Assembly: GCF_017591435.1 (NCBI RefSeq)
Contig: NC_059304.1
Span: 26,342,282 to 26,406,281 of the forward strand
DNA length: 64,000 nucleotides
Direction of reading: 5' to 3'
From: Portunus trituberculatus
Lineage: Eukaryota; Arthropoda; Malacostraca; Decapoda; Portunidae
The notes beneath the pieces were generated by a model, which searched no databases, was not told the DNA's origin, and saw only the letters and a program-made list of their open reading frames with translations. Both the position numbers and the translations under genes were made by a program. This document shows positions 38,670 through 51,325 of the stretch, one piece after another; the first letter of the stretch is position 1; each line of letters opens with the position of its first letter.

Positions 38670-38729
<60 letters not shown>
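38670..38729. repeat. (AC)n microsatellite between SINE1 copies
   Basis: A 60-bp perfect AC tract joins the tail of one SINE1 to the head of the next. Confidence 0.97.
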
Positions 38730-38730
<1 letters not shown>

Positions 38731-39012
38731 GCGTAGTGTAGTGGTTAGCACGCTCGACTCACAATTGAGAGGGCAGGGTTCGAGTCCCGGGAAGCGGCGA
38801 GGCAAATGGGCAAGCCTCTTAATGTGTGGCCCCTGTTCACCTAGCAGTAAAATAGCTACTGGATGTAACTCGAGGGGTTGTGGCCTCGCTTTCCCGGTGT
38901 GTGGAGTGTGTTGTGGCCTCAGTTCTACCCGAAGATCGGTCTATGAGCTCTGAGCTCGCTCCGTAATGGGGAAGACTAGCTGGGTGACCAGCAGGCGACC
39001 GAGGTGAATTAC
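38730..39012 (+). mobile_element. SINE1, full-length tRNA-derived copy
   Basis: The head CGCGTAGTGTAGTGGTTAGC (A box) and GGGTTCGAGTCCCGG (B box) form a tRNA-like promoter. The body contains GCGAGGCAAATGGGCAAGCC, AACTCGAGGGGTTGTGGCC and CCGAAGATCGGTCTATGAGC. The tail is GACCGAGGTGAATTACACAC. Length about 280 bp. It shares this structure with copies at 50779/56395 (split) and 56744. Flanked by AC repeats on both sides. Confidence 0.88.
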
Positions 39013-39504
<492 letters not shown>

Positions 39505-39779
39505 ATGATAGATTACTCTATTAGAATATGGACTGAGTAAGACAGAAAAAATGCAGATATTTGCAGATGTGAGAGGAGCCAGGAAATATGGTTATATGTC
39601 TTCTCTCTCTTAAAAATCTCAGATAGGTCAGAATAAAACAAAAACACATAATATACAATAACAATATCACCACAACAATATAATTATACAGTTACGAACA
39701 TGATATTTTATAGTCCCATAAAATATGTTAGAAAGCGTCACTAAACAATGGAAAAATCTTTGTTACCTAAATCACAAAT
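39505..39779. other. No gene seen
   Basis: AT-rich sequence without recognisable features. Confidence 0.5.
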
Positions 39780-39960
39780 GAGAGTGGTACCAGGGCTCCC
39801 GCTGTATTGGGGTCCAGGCTGTGGAACACACTCCTCCACCACAATCAATAAAGCTCAGAACTTGTCCACTTCTAAAACTAACATTAAAAAATTTCTTTTA
39901 TCCGAAAATAATAATGTATAATAACTTAAGTGTACTTTTTTATTATGTGTTTATTAAACC
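39780..39960 (+). pseudogene. Non-LTR retrotransposon C-terminal fragment
   Basis: The plus-strand text LYWGARVWNTLPPQSI, followed by a K/L-rich LLKLTLKNFFY string, matches the (Y/F)RG-x-x-(I/L)WN-x-LP...FK-x-x-L(K)-x-(F/Y)L pattern found at the C terminus of CR1/jockey-type polyproteins. A frameshift lies near the start. It is isolated with no RT nearby. It may belong to the same family as the endonuclease fragment at 9.5 kb, which I cannot test by eye. Confidence 0.5.
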
Positions 39961-40052
39961 ATGTGATACGACGACTTGTAATACTCATAATCTTTAAGAT
40001 ATGAATACATTTCCAACGCTAGTAGAATACAGACTTTGAGTGTGAAAGTGAA

Positions 40053-40530
<478 letters not shown>

Positions 40531-41449
40531 AGTCACCAATTAAAATGAAAATATATGCATCAATGTTAGCTGCATTAACTCATTCTCCTCACACAAAGAA
40601 AATATAATGCGATAAGAAAACTCATTTATTTATGTCTTATCAACATTATCAATGGTATCACAATGTTTTTTTCCTAACCTTCCTCTTTCCCGTGCAGTCT
40701 TTCTTCTTCTAACGAACAAGGTTAATGATGCTTCAGAAATTACCTCAGCACTTTGCTAATCCGTCCCTGCAGTCACCCTCCCGCACATCCAACCTTACAC
40801 TCTTACAGTTTTCTATCTGTTTCTTCTAACTCTTCACTCTCTTCAACTCAATTTCAACTTGTCTGTTTGATTTTTTTTCGGAAAGATAAGTACGGAATTA
40901 TAGTACTGTACAAGTGAATGTGATGCTTGACTACTCGGCTATAATTATAAGAGAAAAATCTTCCAGAGAAAAATCCTCCAAGAAGATAATATTGTAGGCA
41001 GGTCCAGGGATTTTCAGCTGCCATCTTTCTAGCATAGGTGTCTTAATAGAGAAGATTAAATCCTCGTCTCATTTTAGCTCACAGGTACCCTGTTACGAGT
41101 GAACACGTACCGTCTTATATATACATTTCCTCATTACACAACTCACTTTTCTTCAGACCACCCACTCTTTCCTAGCCTTCCCTTATCTCGCCTCTGGTTC
41201 TAATCATTACTGATGTTCCTCACTTCTCCCATCGTAGCCCGCGGCGGAATAAGTTTTTCATTTCTCCTTTCCATCCTTTCGTCCTTCCCCAACCTCTCTC
41301 GCTCATTCTTTCCAGTGTAGTGATATCTTCTTGGCAGTTTAATTTTTCTTCTATGGAAATAGACAGGAATTCACCCCAAGCAGGAGAAACCTTGAGTGCT
41401 GATAGAGCTACTCGTACCGTATGAGGCGTGTTGTGGTGTGGTGTGGTGT

Positions 41450-41516
<67 letters not shown>

Positions 41517-42454
41517 TGAGAATTCTGAAGAGAGCCAAATACAAGAGTACAATTTTCCATCTCTTTTTCTAAAACTTGTGTACTCTGCCCGGCAACAAAC
41601 TACATCAGTTCTACGCAATGATATCATATCTGCTACCTTGCAACAACAACAATACAAGATTCCAAAAAGATAGAAAGATACGAAAAGTCTAGATTCCATT
41701 GATCTGATTTTTCATTTATTTATTCATTTATTTCAATATATGTGAAATCTTAGTAACATTGACAGATAACTATCAGTAAAAGCATATATAGTGTTAGATT
41801 TCTAGATTTTCAACTTAGCACTTATTTGCCTATATTCCTGTCTTCAAATAATTCTTGTCTTCAATTAAGAGCAGACATAATACTTACTTCAAAGGGTGCA
41901 CACGCCATACAAACACCTCCAGGCACACCCACAGGACCCCAGAAATCAAGTGCACACGCCGTAACATTTCAACGAGAAGCATAGGTAGCAGAGAAAGAAT
42001 AGATACTTTTCTTTGAACATGTACAGTAAAGTCACATGTGTGATGGAGAGTCACCATCACGGCACCATCATGGTTAAATGTTCAATACCTTAAGATTAAT
42101 CAAGATTAAGAAAATATATTAAATAACGTCACAATGCAATAAATCGTCAACTAAACACAAGTGGTATAGTCTGCCCAGCGAAACACGCATTCTGCACGTA
42201 AAAGGTCACATCAGTACAGGAAGCTTGGTTAGAGTTAATACCCCCAGCGACTTAAATCCCATGTAGTTTTCGGTTCCTTATTTCTTGATTATCTACTGTA
42301 TGTAAATTGGAACATTTCTAGTTAATGTATCAGTGGTTTATCAGTAGGGCTACCTGTGATCTATGAAATCCTTTTACAATCAATCCTTTATGTATGAGGG
42401 ATGCTTTGATTTTGATGCAAACAAATAATTTCACAGATAGTACACTGATGAAGC
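40531..42454. other. No gene recognised; (GT)n at 41453-41515
   Basis: Mostly unique sequence with one GT tract. Open frames are short or repeat-based. No RNA gene or transposon ends seen. Confidence 0.45.
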
Positions 42455-42712
42455 TGTAATTATCACTTGCCTACATTATTCCACTGCAAGACAAAGGCCT
42501 TCTCCAGGAATTAGATGGAGACGGCGTTAAAGCAGACTCCACTCCTCATTAACATTGAACGTCTCAGTTGGTTAGGCGCACACAGCATGAGAGGACATAG
42601 ACATCAAAGTTAACAGTCCACGCCCATACCCACGATTGGAACCAGAAATCTCTCTTGCTGCAAACCGGGTACACTGTATAACTACCACACCATCAAACCG
42701 TCTGGTAAGCCA
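42455..42712 (-). mobile_element. SINE3, tRNA-derived retroposon, minus strand
   Basis: On the minus strand, GATGGTGTGGTAGTTATACA resembles an A box and TGGTTCCAATCG a B box, spaced as in a tRNA head near 42710. The body toward 42460 contains CCACTGCAAGACAAAGGCCT on the plus strand. It differs from SINE1 and SINE2. No poly(A) or AC tail is obvious. Confidence 0.5.
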
Positions 42713-45281
<2,569 letters not shown>

Positions 45282-48200
45282 ATGGTGGTTGAAGCATTAC
45301 GAGTGTTGTGGCTGGAGATACCGGTCACATTCCCGGGCCTGCCTGAGGAGCTCAAGTTGCAAGTGAAGGCGCTACGCGTTGGGTGCTGGTCTTTGCTTGT
45401 GCGGCGTTACAAGACAAGGCTGTCACTCCCTCTTGACGGCCGGCAATGGCGCCCCCATAACGGCCACCTCAGGTATCACCTCATACCGCCGTTGCTCTTC
45501 TCCTGGGACTGCGAGCTTGTGTCCTTCAGAATTAAGATTCGGGACCTCTGCACGAGAGTGTCCTGCTGCTACAAGTTCGGGCCTGTAGACCAACTGTCCG
45601 ACCGACATCTGCCCCATATTGGTTATACGTGTTTGTCTGGTCAGAGCTTGGAGGACTGCTTGATTGTCACGGGTCTTGCTTCACAGGTGAAGGAAGCTTC
45701 AAACGTATCGGAATCCTCTTGCGAGTCGACAGCTTCCGGTGTGTCACAAGCATCCAGCGTGTCGAAAGCATCTTGTGATTTGGCAGCATCCTTCGTGTCG
45801 GCAGCTTCCTGCGTGTCAGAAGCTATGGTAAGTCCCAAAGAGAAGGATTTGGATTTCAGCAGTGCCTTACGGCGTCGTCCTTGTCGACCTGTGCCTCCCA
45901 CCTCACTGGTTCTTGACTTCCTTAAACATAGTCAAGAAAACTTCATGTTTCCCAACTTTTATTTAGAGAGACGGCAGAGGACTCATAACCTCATCAAGGA
46001 AGCAATCACCTATCGCTTTGATAAGATAGAGATGGTAGCGAGTAAGATGTACAACGTGGACATGATTCACTTTCGGCTTAAGAGGAAATTCGTGGAGATG
46101 TTAATGCAGATTTCTTTCATTTGGCAAGTGTGGTCCATCAAAGTGAAGGAGAATTTAAATTTCTACTGGATGTTTCTCTTGCACCAAATCGAGAATTTGC
46201 GGTATCTGCGTCTGGTGGAGAAGGCAAAGGACAACAACAATCTGAGGCTACAGATCAGACTTGAATATAGAATGTCCGAACTTATTTATCAGATGAGAAA
46301 GAAACTCATGCATCTTAAGGGTTTACAAAAGGGACTGTATATTCCGATGAAAAAAAGGAGGAGCTACTTATCGATAATGTTGACCAACACCGCCACGTCT
46401 TTGGTCTGGATCATGATGAGCGCTGCGCTGGCAGTCACGTATTTGTTCATCAGTTACAAAGCGACTGGAGAAGTCAAGCTAGAGTCGGTGGTGTTCGTCA
46501 ATGTGCTGCTCTTGCTGTTCTGCTTTAGTTCCCACTTTTATCAGGGAAGAATTTACATCAAGCTCACTGTCCTGCAGATCATCGTGGGATTCACTGCCAG
46601 TACACACCTGTTATTCATCTGTCTTGAATTCACCAGGCAGACCCTCATCTTTACAGAAAATGTGAGGCGCATCGGTCAGGCGGTAGTGAATTATTCTAAT
46701 CTGTACAGGAGTATGCTGTTCCACCTCATAGAGTACGAAAAGGCCAAAAGAGCAGCCAAGGTGGTGATGATCCTGGAGTACATTGCCACCACACGAGAAA
46801 GAATGGCCCAGGCGCTACGAGCTATGGTACTCTACGCTCGCTACATAAAGACCGTCATCGATTCCATTAAAAACAGCTTTAAGTCCATCAAGCTATTGGA
46901 AACAATGTGCAAAGTCATTGTGCCGTCTTTGAAGAACTACTGCGAAGCCACCCCTGAAGAAGTGTATAAAAATTGTCGAAGTGTCGTTGGAGGATTCGGA
47001 GCATTTTTCGGATGGTGTCTTGTTGTAGAAAAGATACGACAGTTTGTCTGCAGCACCTTCTATAAACCGTTCAGTTTCCTTTGTAACTTTGATGAAGTGG
47101 TTAAGAAGTTTTTGAACGAGGCTTTGCAAGACATTTACATTACGAAACTGTTCCAAGAACTTAAGGAGGAGTTCATGGTGAGGGTCAATGTAGAGTACAG
47201 ATTTAACCACACTCTCGACTATGACGGCAGAAGTGATAAAGCAGACAAGAGCGAAGTGTTTGAACGTCTCTCTAATTACATTCCTGCCTACGGAGCGACT
47301 GACGCCTTCTTTCAGTACGTGAGCTACCTGGTGATGGCCAGAACCTTCCTCAAACCAATATTGGACATCTGGACTTTCAAAAAAGATCTCTCTTTCGAAA
47401 ACGACTGTGTTGGTTCCAAAACCTTCAAGAAATTAGACAAAAAGGAGAAGAAAGAAAATCGAATTTTGCCGCTGACTGACGAGGACAAGTACTACTTCCG
47501 AGAGACTACTTTCTCACTACCGCCAGGCGCCAAGAGATACCGTCTGCTGCTGTCCGTTTACTGGCAGTCAGCTGCTGCCTTCGCTCTGGTAGTGATTTGC
47601 ACCTTCTTCACAGCCTTCAGCAGTCTAAACATGATCTTCATGTCCTTCGATGAGCTGACCAGTCTCACCCCAGAAAGCAAAACTCAATTCAACGGAGCAA
47701 GAAAAGCAGCAAGAAACTATACATATCCTGGGATCTTCAGCAAGAGCGCCATGGACTTCTATAAATCCATGAAAAAATTAACTGAAGATGAACAAGATAG
47801 GGTGAAGACTTTCAAGGATTACGAAAAGAAGTTCAAGGAAATCAAACCTAAGCTGCTAGGTGGCGATATTTCCCTCATCCACAAACTGTACCTGTGGGGA
47901 GTGGTTGTGGTCATCTGCAACACTCTGGGTTTTCTCAAACGTCTAGCGTATGGCAAAATCTTAGAACACTTTTACCACATGTACAAGAAAGAGCGTGCCA
48001 TGGATTTGATGAATCGTATTGATGAGAAAAGGATAAAGCTGGCTGTAAAGCGGGCACAACAGATAGCCATGGCGCTACTTGCAGCAAAAATATTTGCAGC
48101 CGGTGCGCCTGGAGGGGCCATGGCCGGCGGTGTAATAAAACAATTAGAGGCTGAGAAGAAAAAGGATGATAAAAAGAAAAGGAAAGCTAAAAAGAAAAGG

Positions 48201-49184
48201 GAAGAGAGGAAAAAGAAAGCAAGAGAGGAAAAGAAAGAGGTCAAGAAACAGAAAGAAAAGAAGAAAAAGAAAAGAGGGAAGAAAAGAAAAGGCGGGAAGG
48301 GAAAGAAAGGAATCAAAATTGCTGGGCAGGACGAGGGGGAGGGGAGCGGCCCACAGAGTGAAGCAGTGTTCGTTAAGGCCATGAAGCCTAAAGGAGGCAA
48401 GGATCGAGGCAAAGGCAAGAGTAAAGGCAAGAGTAAGGGTAAGGGTAAAGGCAAGGGTAAGGGCAAGAGCATGAGCAAAGGCGAAGGTAAGGATAAGGGC
48501 GAAGGCAAAAGAGGGGTCAAGGACAAGGACAAGGACAAGGGCAAGGACAAGAAAGACGACAAAGACAAGAAGAAGGGTCCATGGAATAGATGTTTTACTT
48601 TCATGTGGAAACTCGTCCCGAAAATCAATCTGTTCTTCCTAGAAAAATTTGTGTGCACAAAGTGCTTGAAGACCACCAATTACAAAGACCTGCAGTACTG
48701 CGCCCAACCGACCTGCGGGGCAGCGCTGTGCCCGTCCTGCGCCCACAAGTGCCAAGAGAGGAACGAGGGCAAGTGCTTTCACTGCAATTACCTGCTGATA
48801 TTGGACACGTACCTCGAGTTTCCGCTTGAACTCAGCCCCTCACGGTCCTTGTGCGAGGAGGACCTAGAGCCCTGGTACATAGATCCCGAGATGCGGTTTG
48901 GCTGGATGAAGCCCCTGATTCTGTGCACCGTGTGTGGCAAGAACTACGTGCTCAACTACCTGCTGGATGAGTGCGTCCTGTGTAGGAAAGACGGTACTCA
49001 GGACTTCGACCCCACCAAGTACGAGGGGCCGACCCGAAAGCCTGGAGACCCTTACGCTCAGGTCCAACTGCCAGGTTTCGCCTTCCTGGACTCTGCAAAG
49101 TCCGAGCAAGACAAACACCCCGTGTTTTACAGAGTGAGGATTGAAGCCGCGCAGTGCACACCTACACCTCCTCAGTGCATGTGA
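45282..49184 (+). CDS. DC-STAMP domain protein with C-terminal RING-like finger (DCST/sneaky family)
   Basis: 1300 aa in one open frame. The start is the first ATG; its context GCTATGG fits Kozak, and an in-frame stop lies at 45252. Predicted membrane segments are at about residues 367-392, 401-420, 427-451, 757-781 and 869-888. The DC-STAMP signature spans about 700-740 (SFEND, KKLDKK, ILPLTDED). The RING-like cysteines are C1125, C1128, C1145, C1150, C1153, C1165 and C1168, with extra C1140 and C1157. A second CxxC pair set follows at 1215/1218 and 1231/1234. Residues 139-180 are seven hexapeptide repeats, and about 956-1101 is a Lys-rich, Gly-Lys repeat linker. Relatives such as fly sneaky and mammalian DCST1/2 act in sperm membranes at fertilisation; a similar role here is inference. 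Known relatives are about 700-800 aa with many introns. Confidence 0.85.
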   Translation: MVVEALRVLWLEIPVTFPGLPEELKLQVKALRVGCWSLLVRRYKTRLSLPLDGRQWRPHNGHLRYHLIPPLLFSWDCELVSFRIKIRDLCTRVSCCYKFGPVDQLSDRHLPHIGYTCLSGQSLEDCLIVTGLASQVKEASNVSESSCESTASGVSQASSVSKASCDLAASFVSAASCVSEAMVSPKEKDLDFSSALRRRPCRPVPPTSLVLDFLKHSQENFMFPNFYLERRQRTHNLIKEAITYRFDKIEMVASKMYNVDMIHFRLKRKFVEMLMQISFIWQVWSIKVKENLNFYWMFLLHQIENLRYLRLVEKAKDNNNLRLQIRLEYRMSELIYQMRKKLMHLKGLQKGLYIPMKKRRSYLSIMLTNTATSLVWIMMSAALAVTYLFISYKATGEVKLESVVFVNVLLLLFCFSSHFYQGRIYIKLTVLQIIVGFTASTHLLFICLEFTRQTLIFTENVRRIGQAVVNYSNLYRSMLFHLIEYEKAKRAAKVVMILEYIATTRERMAQALRAMVLYARYIKTVIDSIKNSFKSIKLLETMCKVIVPSLKNYCEATPEEVYKNCRSVVGGFGAFFGWCLVVEKIRQFVCSTFYKPFSFLCNFDEVVKKFLNEALQDIYITKLFQELKEEFMVRVNVEYRFNHTLDYDGRSDKADKSEVFERLSNYIPAYGATDAFFQYVSYLVMARTFLKPILDIWTFKKDLSFENDCVGSKTFKKLDKKEKKENRILPLTDEDKYYFRETTFSLPPGAKRYRLLLSVYWQSAAAFALVVICTFFTAFSSLNMIFMSFDELTSLTPESKTQFNGARKAARNYTYPGIFSKSAMDFYKSMKKLTEDEQDRVKTFKDYEKKFKEIKPKLLGGDISLIHKLYLWGVVVVICNTLGFLKRLAYGKILEHFYHMYKKERAMDLMNRIDEKRIKLAVKRAQQIAMALLAAKIFAAGAPGGAMAGGVIKQLEAEKKKDDKKKRKAKKKREERKKKAREEKKEVKKQKEKKKKKRGKKRKGGKGKKGIKIAGQDEGEGSGPQSEAVFVKAMKPKGGKDRGKGKSKGKSKGKGKGKGKGKSMSKGEGKDKGEGKRGVKDKDKDKGKDKKDDKDKKKGPWNRCFTFMWKLVPKINLFFLEKFVCTKCLKTTNYKDLQYCAQPTCGAALCPSCAHKCQERNEGKCFHCNYLLILDTYLEFPLELSPSRSLCEEDLEPWYIDPEMRFGWMKPLILCTVCGKNYVLNYLLDECVLCRKDGTQDFDPTKYEGPTRKPGDPYAQVQLPGFAFLDSAKSEQDKHPVFYRVRIEAAQCTPTPPQCM
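45696..45821 (+). repeat. Coding 18-bp minisatellite, seven copies
   Basis: Within the DC-STAMP gene, seven consecutive six-residue units follow the pattern A-S-x-V-S-x (for example ASNVSE, ASGVSQ, ASSVSK, ASFVSA, ASCVSE; two units are degenerate). GTAAGT, a strong donor-like string, follows at 45831, but the frame stays open through it. Confidence 0.85.
48148..48590 (+). repeat. Lys-rich then (GKGKSK)-type coding low-complexity linker
   Basis: AAG/AAA-rich codons encode a highly basic stretch (about 956-1021), then GGTAAG/GGCAAG-type repeats encode Gly-Lys-Ser tracts (about 1036-1101). They separate the last membrane segment from the RING-like finger. The antisense open frame here is a low-complexity shadow. 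Confidence 0.9.
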
Positions 49185-49195
49185 ACGCCAAGATG

Positions 49196-49520
49196 TGTAC
49201 ACTGGGACTCCTTAGTGCAGCCCAAAGATGTGTGATATGGGGCCAGTAATCAGCGAGCTAGACACGTGCACTGGGGCCAAACAGTACTGAGAGAGCCAGA
49301 CACTTGTACTAGGACCATTCAATACTGAGTGAGCCAGACATATGCACCGGGCCAATAATACTAAGTGAACCAGACGCAGGCACCAGGCCAGTACTGAGTG
49401 AGCCTGATGCGTGCACCGGGTCAGTACTCAGTGAGCCAGACGCGTGAACCAGGGCCAACCAGTACTCAGTGAGCCAGACGCGTGAACCAGGGCCAACCAG
49501 TACTGAGTGAGCCAGAGGCG
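49196..49520 (+). repeat. 33-38 bp minisatellite in the DC-STAMP gene 3' region
   Basis: About seven full and two partial units of the type GTGAGCCAGACGCGTGAACC...CCAGTACTGA start 12-70 bp after the stop codon. The last two full units are nearly identical, differing at one position near the end; earlier ones are more diverged and vary from 33 to 38 bp. Confidence 0.85.
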
Positions 49521-49770
49521 TAATGAGTCACTGGTGTCCAACATTACCTCACGTGTCTTACTTTGATGTATTCTTTGTACGTCAAGCTTCTATTTCCACT
49601 ATGATTTAACTTCTGAAGTTGTCATTGTTTCGTTGCTATTATCATTCTTTAACACTAATATCATTATCACTACTTCTATATCACTATCAATATCAATATC
49701 ATTATTGCCATTATCACTATTTTTATTACAATTATATTGTTCTACATGCTAGTATATTGATAACAATAAC

Positions 49771-49818
<48 letters not shown>

Positions 49819-50480
49819 CTTTTAAGAAGTTAGGGACTCTGAGTCTTCTGCGATACCTGCTACCTCTGTAGAGAAGCCTTATCTCTCTATGTATGAAGCA
49901 TGTTATAAATGTAAAGAAGATTCCTCTCAAAACACTATCTTTAATAGAGTTGATTCGAAACAATTTTGTCTTAACTCCTCTCCTTTAACTGCCAACCTCT
50001 CTTAATTAATGTAGCGCCGTCGTGATGGTTGCTGCGAATGACATGTTACTATAAATGAATGTTCTCAGTACATGGAAATATCTGTATCCTGACCACAATA
50101 CTAATTTCACGAGTTTTTCAACTTAATGTAATGATATTTCTCAGCATTTAATGATTAACTTGCCAAACACAAGAAAAAAAAAATTATACATTTTTTTTTT
50201 TGCATTTCCACAGGTCTACTTGTTATAACACAAATGTTGCTGTTGTTCCTGCTCTAGCAACTTTCTACAATAAAATGTACAGTCATTGATGAGTCTGATG
50301 TGTCAATTACAACTACGGTACCTACCCCGTATAGGAAGTGAGTTATGTTATATAATTTGCACATTTTCCCCACTGGAGCTTGATGTATAGTACGAGCTGC
50401 GAGGCAGAAACCTATGCTCACGTTCCGTGAAGTCGAAGAAATTCAAAATACTGCAAAAAGGCAAGTGTAGCCATACCGCC

Positions 50481-50516
<36 letters not shown>

Positions 50517-50713
50517 GAATCATTTATGGTTATTTGCTTCTGGCGGATGAGAATAGTTAGAACAGATTTCACCAATTTTCTCCAATGTCCACGACTAACT
50601 TCAGATTTTTCACTTGTTCAGCGTCACCGCCTCTGCCAGATGAGAATAGATGAAGCAGATTTAACCAATTTTCTCCAGATGTCCACGACTGACTTTAGAT
50701 GCGCGCGCGCCCG

Positions 50714-50718
<5 letters not shown>
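49521..50718. other. Downstream region; (CAA)n at 49770-49819; candidate poly(A) signal
   Basis: No gene. AATAAA at 50269-50274 could be a polyadenylation signal for the DC-STAMP gene, giving a 3' UTR of about 1.1 kb, but this is unproven. A T33 run lies at about 50481-50513. Confidence 0.4.

Positions 50719-50778
<60 letters not shown>
50719..50778. repeat. (AC)n microsatellite before the split SINE1
   Basis: A 60-bp AC tract adjoins the SINE1 left half. The expected 5' head of the SINE (A box) is missing at this junction. Confidence 0.95.
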
Positions 50779-50780
<2 letters not shown>

Positions 50781-50858
50781 TCAGCTCACAACCGAAAAGG
50801 CCCGGGTTCGAGTCCCGGACGTGGCGAGGCAAATAGGCAAGCCTCTTATTGTGTAGCC
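50779..50858 (+). mobile_element. SINE1, left half, interrupted by the hAT element
   Basis: Contains the B box GGGTTCGAGTCCCGG and GGCGAGGCAAATAGGCAAGC of SINE1, ending in GTGTAGCC. The SINE resumes at 56395 with the same eight bases, as expected for a target-site duplication. The A-box end is truncated at the (AC)n tract. Confidence 0.88.
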
Positions 50859-51325
50859 CAGTGGTTCCCAAACTTTTTTCTGTCATTTCCCCCTGCACAT
50901 AGTTCAACCATCCAGATTTCCCCCTTCATGTGTATGAGAGAAAGAGCAGTTAAAACACACTGAGACTATTTACTAATTTATTTTTCAAATGTACAAATAA
51001 ACTGATAAACTTAGTTATAGAGTAAAGTGGATAGAGAGCAGGTAGTAACAACTAAGCATAGCCAGAGAGAGCGGTTAGTAACAAATAAAAGGACTTTTGT
51101 TTGCTCTTCTACTTCAGAATTAAATTAGTGAGAAGGGTGGTGCTTTATCTTGTGCACCAGTGTATCAATATCAGGGTTAGTTTTGGCAAGCGTGCAACGT
51201 ATGTCACATTCCACCTCCAGTCGGTTTCGTGCTTTGGGCTTGATTGTGAATAAAGTAGAAAATCCTGACTCACAAAGGTAGGTTGAGGAAAACAGAATAA
51301 GGATTTCCAATGCGTTGTTGCTCAG

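Noticed and set aside
47972..48679. A 235-codon antisense gene inside the DC-STAMP gene
   Set aside because: It is the complement of the Lys-rich linker, giving Leu/Ser/Phe low-complexity text with no motif.
50851..50858. GTGTAGCC as part of the hAT terminal repeat instead of a target duplication
   Set aside because: The same eight bases belong to SINE1 at this position in other copies (close variant at 38842, exact at 56840), so they are host-site sequence duplicated on insertion.
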